Shown here piece by piece: positions 13,411-25,900 of a stretch of DNA of 64,000 nt. Under the pieces are notes generated by a model, which was not told the origin of the DNA, did no database searches, and worked only from the letters and a program-made list of their open reading frames with translations. Source of the stretch: Acanthochlamys bracteata (Eukaryota > Streptophyta > Magnoliopsida > Pandanales > Velloziaceae); contig CM034139.1 in assembly GCA_019914995.1 (NCBI GenBank), forward strand, positions 4,256,461 to 4,320,460, written 5' to 3'. Position numbers and translations under genes: made by a program. The first letter of the stretch is position 1. Every line of letters begins with the position of its first letter.

Positions 13411-14604
13411 GGGCGTGTTTACCAACGTGATAAACTCGAGTTTTCTTCAAAAATATCTTCACTTTTAATATATTTTCAGAACAGAGTAAACATAAAACTT
13501 ACACTTCCACGCAACTCAACTTTTCACCAAAAAGTAAAGTTCACTGAAACTGTTCCTGTGAACTTCCCAAAACATTTTCTTCGGCCGATCTTCAATGCAG
13601 ATCTAGAACTTTTTTTTGTCACCATCGTCTTCTAAATTTGAGATCAGATCTGACTGGATCTCTCCCTCTTTCGGTCGATCTACTTCCGATCAGATCAAAT
13701 CCCTCGCAGATCGATCACAAGCTTGCATTTTGAGGTTTGTACATCAAGTTCTACTTTAAAGGAATTAACTACGCCGTTGCACCGGAATCTGTCACAGAGG
13801 CGGGCGACTGTAGCATTAACGAGCAGCATCACTGCTCGAACTAGCCCCATCAATAAAAGCCTTAGCTGCCATCCTATAAAATTCTTCAAAAAAAACAAAC
13901 ACAAAAATTCAAAATTGAGCTCGTCGATATGTAATTGGGTAAAGTAGCCGCAGAGATCGATTAAATCTGAATTGAAATAACTGAATAAACAAATTCAAAG
14001 TTCAGGTAAATTTAAAACGCTTCGAAATTGAATGAAAGGTTACCTGTTCTGGTTGTCAACTATCTGAATTATCAAGGAGCGAGTGTTGCGAAAGGCGAGT
14101 GCTTGCGTTTGGAAACTGTTTTTGAGTAATAGGGGTGACATCAATATATGTTGTCTTAGCAATAAAAGATCTATCAGAATTCAAACAGAATTGCAAGAAA
14201 TTGGTAGCAAATTTGAGAGAAATGAGAACGAAATTAGGATTTAGGAAAAAATAGAAATAATTTCACACCTGTAATCGAGATTAAGTTGAATTCATTTGCG
14301 ACTGTGGTCGAAGTCAAGTCATGACGGGATCATCTTTGAACTTCAACGAAAACGCGGCACAGAGAAGCTGGTGTGGGAGGAAGACGAACGGAAGAGATGG
14401 AGACGGTAGAGAGGTAGAGCGCTGCCATCACTTCGGCGACTGACACGATCTTCACTTCCGCACCAAAGTAAACACAAAAACTAAATTTCAATGTTCACTT
14501 GCATAGCAAGGTAAACATAAAAACTAAACTCATTTTCACCAAATAACTCATATTACAAATTCACTGTTTCTAAACTCGAATTTACAGCGTTAGTAAACAC
14601 GCCC
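13411..14604. mobile_element. PIF/Harbinger-like non-autonomous DNA transposon
   Basis: The left terminus GGGCGTGTTTACCAACG and the right terminus CGTTAGTAAACACGCCC are inverted repeats. Roughly 28 of the first 34 bases match, including an inner TCGAGTTT block. The element is flanked on both sides by TAA (13408-13410 and 14605-14607), the 3-bp target duplication expected for the PIF/Harbinger superfamily. It is 1,194 bp long, has no transposase-like reading frame, and is less AT-rich than its surroundings. The open frames at 13695-13904 and 13723-13947 are not recognisable. Ends and duplication are seen directly; the superfamily is inferred from duplication size and a GGG-starting end. Confidence 0.75.
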
Positions 14605-16689
14605 TAATTATAATATAGGCTTTATTTATAAATTTTAGCTTTGCTGCTACGTGCATATTATAGCTTGCTATATTCATCCACTATGATCAAGTTTTGCGTC
14701 TTTGAAGTTTTGATTGATGTTCAAAAAGGATGGTACCTGGCGCATTTGGGATAACAAAAAATTAATTAAATAAACAAATAATATATTTATTTTAAAAAAT
14801 TAATATTTATTTTTAATAATAATAATAAATAATAATAAAATTTTATAATGTAAACTTTTTAATATTGAAAATTTTTTAAAATATATAAATTAAAAAAATT
14901 AAAAAATATTTTTTTCATAACGCATTTGCAAATGCGGCCCTAATTCGTTGCAGGGTGACAATCATTATCAGTTGTTCTACGCAACTTCTCTCTGTCTTCT
15001 TATAAAGATATTATTTTGCTATTCATCTAAAAACATAAAACTTAGGTACTACTCTCCAATCACTAATCAGTTCGGATATGATCTAAACTTTCATCAAATC
15101 GATTCCTTTGGACACGTGAAGAAGAAAACCAGGCCATATTTACGCAACTTTTTGAACAAATTTTTTAAAATTTTATAACTAAAAAAACCTATGCAAACTT
15201 GCAAAGTATCTGATTTTTTTTTCCAAAAATTTACAAAATTTAGACAAATTATATGTTATAAAATAATGGTATGTACATTTTTTTTTAAATCATAAAAACT
15301 TTTCTAAAGAGCTCTTTAAGCGCTACTTCTAGTCATTACCAGAAAACTTTGAGCACCGTTAGAAGAAGGAAATAACTAGCATGAAATTCTTGCAAACAAC
15401 ATAGATACCAGGAATGGCATTCCTAATATATCACATTGGTATACTTTTTTCCTTGGCAATCAAGGATAGCAGATAGATTGAAATTTTGATAGACAGCTGA
15501 CAACAATATATTTAGGAACTATTGCCCGAGAAAAATAAAAGATACAATTTGCAATTCGTATTCATGGTCCTACTAACCCTACCCAAAGGTGGAACGAAAA
15601 ACAGATCCCCAAAGATCAACTTCGAATGCAACATCTTGCTTACAACATTGTAGACTCTTGATACGAAATGTTATTCTACAGCAGGAGCCTAATCTCTGGT
15701 GTCGAACGGACGGATAAAGGAAAGACTCTGAGCTCCTAGTGGAAGAGAACCTCCAACTTTCTGAGGACACCAACCAGCCTCCTTTCCTATTGATGGTTTG
15801 GGTAACTACTAATACTATCTGCAAAAACAAAGAAAAGTTATGAAACATATCATCATATTGTATGTACGAGATCCACAAATACTTCAAAGTTTCATGATAT
15901 ATTGCTCTAAGCATAACCTATTATTTATACCTTCCTTAAAAACATCTTCATAAATCTATATGGGAAAATATATATCAAAGATCATATGACCTATATACTT
16001 CCCTTACAACATAATAGCGTGACTTGCAGTGGTCAGTACAGCATATGAGACCAGAAAACTGCAACATCACCCAACCTCAACAAGTTCCATATAGCTACAC
16101 AACAAATAAATGAGAGAATAAGATTAAGATTTTTATACATTAGAATCATAACATTATGTACCAACCAGAACTGGTAGCTGGAGCAAGAACAGAACCAAAG
16201 GAAACTAGAATGGTTAATAGAATTACAGAATTGACTAACAGCTCACATGTAACAGATAAAGTTGAATTTGCATGTTAAGGAACACGTGAGAGAGACTACC
16301 AGGATGTAAGACCTAGTAGTAAGGGGAATTTAGTTAACATAATGATAACTGTTATCAAGGAGGATAATGTCACTAATCAAGATAGTTAACAACTCACGCT
16401 ATATGTTACTAACTAGTAAGATACGCACAACTTGAATTCTCAATTTTTTTCACATGATCAAAGCTCGAGCCTCTTCAATAGACACTAAATCAATGTTAGT
16501 GCCAGTGTTTCATGCCCATGAAACTTGTTAAAGTTGTCTTAAGTATGCTCAGGTTATTCCCAAATAATTGAGTAAATCTCATAAACAAAAGACAACCCTA
16601 TATGGCTAACCTAAGCATTATCATATGTATACCATGTCCGGCCGGATAATTAAGCAAAAATCCTACACACATAATCTCCATCTTGAAGG

Positions 16690-17610
16690 TCTTACCAACA
16701 TTAATTTGCTGCATGTTAGACTGTGTTGCAAGTAACTATAAAGTCACTTAGCAATGAACCAGTGAGAAGCTTGAGCAACTTGTGAAGCGAGAAGGTGAAG
16801 CGACTCCCAAGTGAGCTACTTGAGCATGTTTTAGATGCCTGTTGAGGTGGCTCTGATGCTTAATAATAACTAAAGGAGAAGAAAAAGCATGCAACTAGCT
16901 CATAAGGGTGATACTCAGCTTGAGCAATATGCGTAGTACCTTAGCTTGCATCATCAGCTGATCTCGAAGCTTCTTAATAGAAGCTTATAGCAGACCTATT
17001 TCACCTATATGTTTTCACCTACTTGTAAGGTGCTTGCAGGTCTACATGGCAGCCATTTGTCACCATCTTTTGGAGCCTTAGAGAAGCCTCTAAGTGCTGA
17101 CTTTTGAGGTGACAACTTGCTTCACCTATGCATTTGGAACACTTGTCAACTTCAAGAGCTGGTGTTGCAGTTATGACAATAAGTGTCACCGTTAGGTGTT
17201 AAGGCAATACTTGTCAGACATGTGAAGAAAGGAGACGTCTTATTTTGGTGCTTTGCTTATGTAAGGAATATATCGCAGCTGCTGGTCACCTACTTGGGTA
17301 TGCCAATAAAAGCAAGGCAAAAACTTGCTTAGGATGCATGGACGGATGATCGATGGATAATGACCCCGAAGTAAGGTTCATAACTTGTAATAGTGATAGC
17401 TACTCATTTCCCAACCTGTTATATTAAGTTCGAATAAAGTGATACTTCAATCGAAAAAAACACTTACATAGTGAAATTCTTCATGGTGATTGTCCGTGGA
17501 TTTTACGTAATAGTGTTTACTTAAACTCTTATATTTCTTATGTTTGTATCTCATTTTTTATACTCTATGACTGTAAGGTTCTCGAGTAAGTGTTTTCTTG
17601 TTAGCTTTCT
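16690..17610 (+). mobile_element. Possible LTR remnant (copia-like right end)
   Basis: A polyadenylation-like AATAAAG (17423) is followed by a segment near 17480-17520 containing GGTGATTGTCCGTGGATTTT. This resembles the end of many plant copia LTRs, where a GTGGA block precedes an ACGTAA stretch. No second LTR, primer-binding site or gag-pol was found. The left edge is a guess based on a change in sequence character. Confidence 0.25.
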
Positions 17611-18258
17611 CTGCACAGAGGTGATTTCCCTAACAGCCTAAATATCCTACATAGCCATCCAAAGACTGACTCCTATGTGCCCTCATGCCTATTTCCACCC
17701 AAAAGACTAAAATGTCAGTGTTTATTTAAGCACAAGCAAATGTAACTTACCTTCGAAATATTACAATTGAAACAAATAATTTACATGACAACCTCTTAAG
17801 AAAGATATAACTTCCTCTTTTCAGGATTGCCAATGAGGCCCTAATTGGAGAATATATTAATCTCGGTCGAAACGTACTCCTATAGCTGACATCCCATCAG
17901 CCATATACTTTCAACATTGAAACAATGACTTTAGTTATCAATAACAATATGCTGATTACAATTTGTTTCCAACTCCATAATTGAGTTAAGTTTCGACCTA
18001 CCTAAAGGACAAGCATATGACTTGTATGTTGAAATATGATGAAGGTGAAAAACCTCGTGCGGGCTATAAACAACAAATTTCAACAGCAAATATGCATATG
18101 CCAAGATCTCCACACAAAAGAATGACTTGAAGATAGTTACCCAAAAACGAGAACTAGTGTTGTAGGTCTTCCGCAGGGGAATAACACAAAACGCTACTGC
18201 TCTTCTCCAAACACATCCTCTCTGAGGCAAACATAAATTGCAAAATACATCTGAACCA

Positions 18259-18398
18259 CCCTCCAATCATTTGGTACGAAATCTATACAGAGTCAATCCT
18301 CAAGCATATGATATGTACATGTCAAACCCCCTCCAATCATTTGTAAGAAATCTATACAGAGAAAACTCCTCAAGCTGTATGATATGTTCTCGACAACT
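18259..18398. repeat. Tandem duplication, 70-bp unit, two copies
   Basis: Two adjacent units both begin with CCCTCCAATCATTTG and both contain AAATCTATACAGAG, CTCAAGC and TATGATATGT in the same order. The offset is 70 bp. They differ at scattered bases and small indels, so the duplication is not recent. Confidence 0.75.
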
Positions 18399-19051
18399 TA
18401 TTAAAAGGTAAATTCTGGTACATGAGTGTTGCTAAATTTGTCAAAATAATCCAAGACATCTAAAATCTAAGAAATAGATGTTCCTAAGTAATCCTGATAT
18501 CTAGAATCATGGATCCAAATCCTTAAGCCTGCCAAAATCAAGATAGTGATCACAATCTATCGAGGTTCTCCATCAAAACATAAGGTAGAAGTTATTCACT
18601 AAGTTATAGCAGACAACACTTGCTTACCTATGGGTAGGGTTTTGGTATTCTCTATTACCTTTGCCTGGATCTCTTTCTTTTAATTTTTTAGTCTCACTTC
18701 CTTTCTTCTCAACTACAAATCCTCTGTTTCATTCCTACAGCAGCATTCTTTTAAAGTTTCTACACATCTGTACCTTTTTTGCTTACTCCAGCCCCATCTT
18801 TGATTTCTGTCTAGTGGTCCAAAGTAATGCTCATTCCTACATAAACCAACCTAACCCTTAAATCAGGGAATTTGCACCCAAAACACCACAATAAGGATAC
18901 ACCCTGTCACCTTATTACAAAGATTTCAAACAAGGCAAGGACCCAATTCTCACACCACACCATCCATGCCCAATATCAAAACCAATTTTAAAATAACCAA
19001 AAGAAGAAGTGCAACAGATAAAATAGAAGAAAAAAAAAACTAAGTTGCTAA

Positions 19052-19987
19052 TCAGAGTGGTTCCTCACCAACATCTTTGAGCTTAGCTCTCTTAATCTTC
19101 TCAATTTGTATCTGAGAATCCACGAAGATCTGCATCCGCTCAAACTCAAGAGACTTGGCAAACTCCATCCTCTGCTTTTCCAGTTCCATCATCTGCCTCT
19201 GCTTTTCTTCCTCCACCCTTTCATAAATCTCCGCAAACCTCTCAATTGCCCGTGCCAACTCCCACATACCATCACCTCCGCTTACAACCTCTTGCTCCGC
19301 CTCCCTCCACCGCTCCCTCTCCCTCTCCCTGCCAGAACTCAAAGACCTCGATGAAGGCTCCAGATCAGAATCCTCCTCGACCGCTGCTGCCGCAGCAGCT
19401 GCAATCGCTGGATAATTCTTCCTGAAAGCAACATCATTATTATTGATCGGTAAAGCCATTCGCGGCCGTTTGTCTTTATTACCAATCGTCGCAGCAGCTG
19501 CCGCCGTGGGAAGAGAAGCACCGTTACGATGGTAAGGCAACGGGAGGGCAAGCGGCGGCGAAGTCGAAGGCAACGATCTCTTCACATTCCCAGAATTCGG
19601 TGTAGCAGTAGGACCAACAAGTGCATCAAGGCGAGAGAAGAACTGCCACTGAGAAGGAACAACACCGCCTGAATCAAGAATCCTCGCCTTCTCAATCTTA
19701 TACTTCTTCTTCAATGTATCGATTCGGTTCTTGCACTGAACATCAGTCCGTGGTGGCCGGCGAGAAGCAGCAGCACCAGGTCGAGAGTTCACGGCATCAG
19801 CAACCTCTTGCCAGTGCTGTTGCCGGAGATTACCGCGATTCAATTCAACGTAACGCTCTCCCCAAGCATCGATCAAGGCTGAAGTTTCTCCTTCGCTCCA
19901 GCAATCTTCACGATAAGGTAACGACGGATTCGGCGGCGTTCGCCGGACATGTCCACCACTACTACCTCCACCACCGCCACTGTCCAT
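19052..19987 (-). CDS. Trihelix transcription factor, SIP1/ASIL clade
   Basis: Single-exon gene for a 311-aa predicted nuclear DNA-binding protein. The trihelix (Myb/SANT-like) domain covers about residues 28-122. It has W30 in the DCWSEGET start, W59 in the second helix region, then CKNRIDTLKKKYKIEK at 85-100 and SQWQFF at 112-117, the typical third helix and following segment. A glycine-rich N-terminus and an alanine- and serine-rich middle precede a charged C-terminal coiled coil (about 222-305) rich in E, R, K and Q, expected to mediate dimerisation. This layout is that of the SIP1 clade, which includes ASIL1/ASIL2 (repressors of seed-maturation genes) and ENAP proteins. The start ATG at 19987 is the first in frame, and the stop is TGA at 19052. 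The antisense open frames over this gene are shadows. The family call is firm; the regulatory targets are unknown. Confidence 0.93.
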   Translation of the reverse strand: MDSGGGGGSSGGHVRRTPPNPSLPYREDCWSEGETSALIDAWGERYVELNRGNLRQQHWQEVADAVNSRPGAAASRRPPRTDVQCKNRIDTLKKKYKIEKARILDSGGVVPSQWQFFSRLDALVGPTATPNSGNVKRSLPSTSPPLALPLPYHRNGASLPTAAAAATIGNKDKRPRMALPINNNDVAFRKNYPAIAAAAAAAVEEDSDLEPSSRSLSSGRERERERWREAEQEVVSGGDGMWELARAIERFAEIYERVEEEKQRQMMELEKQRMEFAKSLEFERMQIFVDSQIQIEKIKRAKLKDVGEEPL

Positions 19988-19999
19988 GATTCAAAACCC

Positions 20000-22958
20000 T
20001 TACCCTAACAATGTAGAGCCTTCTTTGTTTCTGTTTCTATAGTTGGATTTGATTTGTTATGCTTTTGTTTCTCGGGAAATTGGCCGGAGAAGGGAAGCGA
20101 GTGAAGCAGTGAAGGGGTTGATGAAGAAGAAGGGACGAAACAAAAGGATCAGGATCGGCGAGGAGAAACCCGGCAGAGTCAGGGAAGCACGTATAAGCAC
20201 GTCAAACAGGACCGTCGACGGCGATCGGGAATGCTAGCGTCAGCAAAAGCATCGCAGCCGTTGATTAAGTTACCTGGTCTTCGTTTGAGATTAGAATTGA
20301 CGAAAGTAGCCTTCCTAACCGGATTATTATCTAGTTTACAAGGGAAGGGTCGAGTCGGAATGGGGAGAGTTTGGGGGGAGAAAGAGAGAAGGGAAGGATT
20401 CGTGTGCTTTGCTGTGATGTGTCAGTCAGCGAAGGCCAGAGAAAAGAAGAGATCGAGTACTGATCCGGTCAGACCTGTTGTGGTTACGGAATGGATTTGG
20501 CTAAACTTTCTAAAATAAATCAACTTTAAATTTTTTATAAATATTTAAAAGTTTTATTTAGAAATTTAAAAATATAAAAAAATTTATAGAATCAGATCGT
20601 TTTATTATTTATTTTATTATTTTTTAATTAAAAAAATAAAATTTATTTTTAAAAATTAATAAAAATATTTTTTTTATATTAAAAAATTTTTATTTTAAAA
20701 GTAATTTCGCACGGCTCATGGTTTAGATCTGTGAAACGTGCCATGCTTGAAGTAACAGACCTGATGATAGCAACCAAATCCAAAGATGAGACCTCCAAGT
20801 TAGTAGCGGTTTTGTTGCCAAAAAACACCAAAGACAAAGGACTTAGTCGTGGGGTAAAAACACAAAACTAAATTCAGCTTTCCCTTGAGGGAGAGATCTT
20901 TGAGAAATTTGTGATTTTCATTTTCTTGTTATACTTTTCTTTTACAAAAAGCCGGGCACCCAGGATTTCGTTCAATAAGAGGAAAAAGCTGCAAACCCAA
21001 AAGAAATCGAGTTGACTTAACACATTCACATATTTCAAATACCCGAAATTTCAATCTCTCGTTAGAATTAGAGCTTAGGATAATTCATATGATTCAAATG
21101 TAAACCGAACTCAAAGCTACACTTCAAAATTATTATACTTCAATTTCAATTCATTTCAATAAATAAAAATTATACATCACCTCCAACCCATTTCAAAAAA
21201 AATTTAAAATTCACTTTAAATCTATTTTTTAAAAAAATTTAATTCTCACTTTCCAGTTACTTGCTTAACACGGCCCAAGTCTTATGAGAACTTGCTTAGA
21301 TTCTGCTCTTATTAGAATTGCAACAAAGATTAGCTCGTAGTTAGAAGATCTTTGTTTTTGGTATCCTGATTACTACATCCAACGAGTAATTTTAAGCTAA
21401 AAGTATAGTTGAGCATCCTGTCAAATAAATAAACCAGCTTGAATGACGAAAGAAAATAAAAGAAACGAGCTGGCACTTGAAGAGAATCTTTAAGAGCTCA
21501 TTATCAACAGGCCTTCCAAAGCTTAATTTTCTTTCATGGTGGTAACAATTATATTATGGCTGTCCGTCGTGTCTTCAAAGGAACCCTGATAATTTATGTG
21601 ACTCGTGATTTTAATTTAAATTTGAACTACAAATCATAATATATTTTAGTGAAGAAAAAAAAGTAAAAGAAGGGAGTAAAACGGAGGGATAATGCACAAA
21701 AAAAAAAAAGAAAAAAGAAAACAGACACACATAGCCTAAGGTTGCATTTTTTTTACTCTTATAATTCACTTTCTGTTACTAAAGATTCACTTCCAGCTAA
21801 CTTTCAGCTACACAAAAAATACAAAAAGTTACTTCCAGCTTGCTCCTTCCTTAAACAAAACACAACTAATAAACTCAATTTCAATAGCACTACTTAGAAT
21901 AACTCACTCTTCAATAACACATTTTAGTAACTGCACTTCCTACTAAAAGAACATACCCTTAAATTAGACAGACACATCCTTACAGCTAAATATTGCACTC
22001 TTTTTAACTTTTGAATGCGTATGCACTTTTTAATGCACTAGTGCACATCTCAGTAAAAGTCCTGAGAATGGCATAGAAATCCTCTTCGGTACCCAACTTA
22101 TACCCTTTTCTTCAAATACACAACTCATCCAAGATGTAGGAATGCAGATTGAAACTATAGGAACTGAAAAGGCTTATCTTCCTATGAGGACTTGCAAGAC
22201 TATTTGCCCTGCATAATAGGTCTTTGTAATAATCAAGATGATGTATAATGAAACCATCCCCTCAGGCATATCTTGAAATTACATAGAAATAGAGATGAAT
22301 AACTATTTATATACAAGGCCAAATACCAAGAATTCGCTTGCTAAGGCATACATCATCTAAAGGAAAGCTTAAAGTTCACATCTAAGCAATGCCAATTTAC
22401 TCAAGTAAGAAAAACAACATATTATGTACAGGAAACCTCCCAGTAGCATAAATGAAAAGGAATCAAAGACATGTTCAGATGCGAAAAAATATACCGTCTC
22501 TCAACTAGCCTGTAATTTGCTTGAGAAACTTGGTCGTGCTTGACTTGAGCATTCTCACAAAAACTGCACGTAAGGTAGCTGAATTAAATATATTTGTCAA
22601 ATAGAACTAACAGGAATAATACAAAACTTCCCTGATCCCAGAAAAGAAAAAACATAGGACTTGGCACAACAACCTATCTAAACTTACAGGTAAACTAACC
22701 CCTAGACCTGGAGTATGACTAGGAGCAACATACCAGCACGGCATACACTTCGTGATGAGGATATGGGAAATCGCCAGCGACATCATCCATGCTTACAGGC
22801 TCAAGGTTAAGGGTAAAAGATGAAATGACGATATAGGAAACATATTAGCCTAGTAATGCTACTGCCTTCTTTGAGTGCAGAACGAGATTGTTAGTGAGCC
22901 TACAACAATCTCATCCATGCTTTCAAACTGAAGTTTAAAAGTTAGAGACAAGTGGAAG
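20000..22958. other. Intergenic spacer between the trihelix and MED13 genes
   Basis: 20000-20510 is the GC-richer 5' flank of the trihelix gene and holds chance open frames on the + strand. 20515-20712 is an AT-rich element. 21060-21270 and 21735-21960 look like small degenerate inverted-repeat elements; the latter starts TAAGGTTGC and its opposite end read backwards starts TAAGGGTATG. 22400-22958 is the probable MED13 3' untranslated region and its flank. Confidence 0.45.
20515..20712. repeat. AT-rich MITE-like element
   Basis: About 200 bp of A/T tracts with the family core order: ATAAATATTTAAAAG, then a [23 protein letters not shown] run, then TTTATTATTTATTTTATTAT. It lies just upstream of the trihelix gene. 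Confidence 0.4.
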
Positions 22959-25900
22959 TCATTTGACATTTTTGGGCTTTTCTGTCCCTTCAGATAATTG
23001 TTTCTCAGCATAGAAGAGGAGCCTTCTCAGTCTCAAAAGGGTATCACAGTGAAAGGGCAGTGCAGTCCGCCTTTCCATGTAAACTGGACTCACTGTCATC
23101 CACGATAGAGAATGAAGTTCTGCAGCTACAGATTCTAAAACCATGTGTGCCTCCATTTCATAATCCCTACTCAAAGCTTCCATCCCAGAATTCCTCACTT
23201 GCTTAACAGAATTGGCATTACTGTTACCTCGGAATACTTTATCTTGGATCTTGGTATTGTTGCCGCCATAGTGATTGATTAGGCTGACAGATAAAACAGC
23301 AGGCCAATCCTCTTTACAAAATTCTGCATGGCCCTTTCTCATGGTCGGGACTGGTTTAGAAGCTGCATATGCCGTAGATAAAGGGATTGCATACCCTTTA
23401 CTATGCAGAAGATGGGCAAGAGGAGGGGACTCAGATGTGAGGCACGTGGGAAGCTGCAGAGGGGCCGGAGGGAGGTACCTGATACCAGGAGAAGGGATAA
23501 ACAGATAAGACGCAGGTATAGATCCTAGTGATTTAACTGGGTCGAATCCTTCCAAGTATCCTGAACTGCTGCCACTTGCTCCTGTACAAGGAAGTGAAAG
23601 GTCTGTTCAGTTTATGCTTGGATTTTACAGGATGTTATAGCATCAAAAAGGCTTCTGCCACAAATTTCACCAATTAACTGTTAGATTTTCCTACAAATCT
23701 CACACGTAACAGAAAGTAATTTCTCACACGCCAAATTGATAAGACTGCATTCCCCAAGCAGCACTTCATCATATACCATACATGGTAAACAAGACATTGA
23801 AGTTTCTGCATCTACCAGAATTAGCTTGTTAACGATATCCGTACCCTGATATATTGCAAGAAGTGACTCTGGCACATGGAGTTTCTGACAGTCATATCTA
23901 AGCCCGAGCAATAAAGCTATGTAAGCATGTGCGCATTATTAAGTACTTGCTACAATACAACTCACGCGAACGAAAATGCTATTAAAACTAAATTGATTCC
24001 ACCAAAAGTCAAAAGGCACAAACTTTAGAAACTCCACATGTGGTATAATACTTTAACAAATTGCTTATAATTAATTTTAAAAATTGCTTAGCATGCCACT
24101 ATTGAAACAATATATACCTTTATCCATTAAGCTTGATGTATGTGCATATATATTGTAAGTGGGGGGTTAGGGGGGCAACCCTCAAACCGATGGACCACGC
24201 TGATGTGCGTTTAAAGAGTGATGTGCATATATCCCCACCAATATGTATATATATTTGACAAAATATTAAATCCGACAAAAAATATATATTTTATTTTTGT
24301 GTCACTTTGATCAAGAGTTCCGATGGAGATCGGTTCGTATTCCGATTGAGCTGAAATTTTATTTACATGTTCTCAACTCATAGTTCTTCATATCCAACGG
24401 TGGAGATTGGATTTGAATGTCTCGCCGGGCACTTTTGGCCGGCATGTGTATCATGTGCCTCTAATGAAGTCATGTGCATCTATCCTATCCTTATATATGT
24501 ATAAAGGGAAGATGCCAAATTTCAGGAGAACAGATACATGATTAAAAGTTAATAAATAAAACTAAAAGTTAAAAGAAATAATAATAACACACTCACCAGA
24601 TAAAGACACATCTGCTGGAAGAATGAAACGCAAAGTGTTATCAACTGAAACGCCAACAAAGGTAATACTCTTCACCAATTGTAAGAAGCCATGCAGGTTT
24701 TCAACCCCAGGTCCTAAAAGTTGTCTTTTGGTATTACTTTGACCAAGACTGCCTTTCATAAAACTGGATGGCTTTGCATGAGGACTGTATAAAGATGGGC
24801 TAGGTGAGGATGTAAGATTTCTATCTTGTATCAAACCAATATCCTGCTGCTGGAGAGATGTACCACTGTTGCTTGAAGAAACAGACTCCGGTATGGATCG
24901 TCGTAGCTGCAAAGGCCACTTTCTTACTTCATTACCCCCAAATGAGTAAATAGCCTTCTGCCATTCTGTTCATAAGAGCCAAAACAGAGTAAGATACTTA
25001 TCAGTAAGAAAATTGGCCATACGCCACCAGAAGAAAGAAATAAAGAGCAATATATTGTAAACCTTGACATTCGAGCTCAAAGAAGCAACCAATGCGTGCA
25101 ATTATTAAATCCCTTGGTCGGATATTACTCGTATCTGGGGAAGCACGTTGTAAAATTTGACAAGCATGTTGGAGTAGTTGAACAAAGAGGCAGTGAAGAA
25201 GTTTCGTGTCCTGGCGGCCACTAATGCCACCAAAAGGAAATATACTACTGTCAAGCAGCTCTCCTCTTGAATCTGTCCATATGCAGACAAACCAATGCCA
25301 ATCCTCGGTCCAGCCATAACAGCAATGAAGGCTTGGTGTCTTCAGATCTTCCTCTGAACTATCAAGTATGGAGCTTGTTGAAACATCTTTGCTTCCTCCT
25401 ATTGCTGCACTTTGCATTTGGAGGGCACTATTGTCATCAACCACAGGTTTCAAATAGGAAGACTCAGATGTGACAGCACCGTACTGCATTGGGTAGCCTC
25501 CAGAATCTACAGAACCAGGTTCTGTCAGTATGAATAGTGGTTCAAACATGTAGGTTGTTTCATCTATATAACCTATATCTGTTGATTTAGAATCATTATT
25601 AAATGCACTCCTTGGAGAATTCCATGTATTATCCCATGTAGTTGTGCGTAAGGCAGAATCAAGTTCACCCTCTCTTGTAAAAGCTTGTGGTGGCATACGG
25701 GTAAGAGATTCCTTCCAAAGGCTAGTGACAGGAGAAGAACCATGCACCAAGGAAGATTGAGCCCTACTCAACATGGACGAAGGGGGAAATACATCTACTG
25801 AAGTAGGCCTTGCAATTCGCCGAGCCTTATTGTAGACTGTGAATGCAATATCTTTGTAAACAGCAAGTTCATTGGTAGGTCTGCTGACTTTAAGTAAGGA

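Larger units (their letters stand above)
14605..19051. other. Intergenic region left of the trihelix gene
   Basis: No intact gene. An (AAT)n-containing AT-rich segment is at 14760-14935. Normal-composition DNA from 15300 to 19050 includes the probable 3' untranslated part of the trihelix gene next to 19052. The minus-strand open frames at 15579-15914 and 17931-18266 have no start context or recognisable domain and are probably chance. A possible LTR remnant and a tandem duplication are listed separately. Confidence 0.5.

Noticed and set aside
13695-13947. Open frames inside the Harbinger-like element as a transposase or Myb-like partner
   Set aside because: They are short, overlap on opposite strands, and contain no DDE or Myb/SANT pattern.
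19106-19989. Open frames antisense to, or in other frames of, the trihelix gene (19106-19354 and 19621-19989 on +, 19339-19551 on -)
   Set aside because: They overlap a clear trihelix coding region, have no domains, and follow from its GC-rich codon use.
21738-21960. Tourist-like MITE upstream of MED13's 3' end
   Set aside because: TAAGG-type ends are visible on both sides, but the alignment is loose and the flanking triplets differ, so it is only mentioned in the spacer description.
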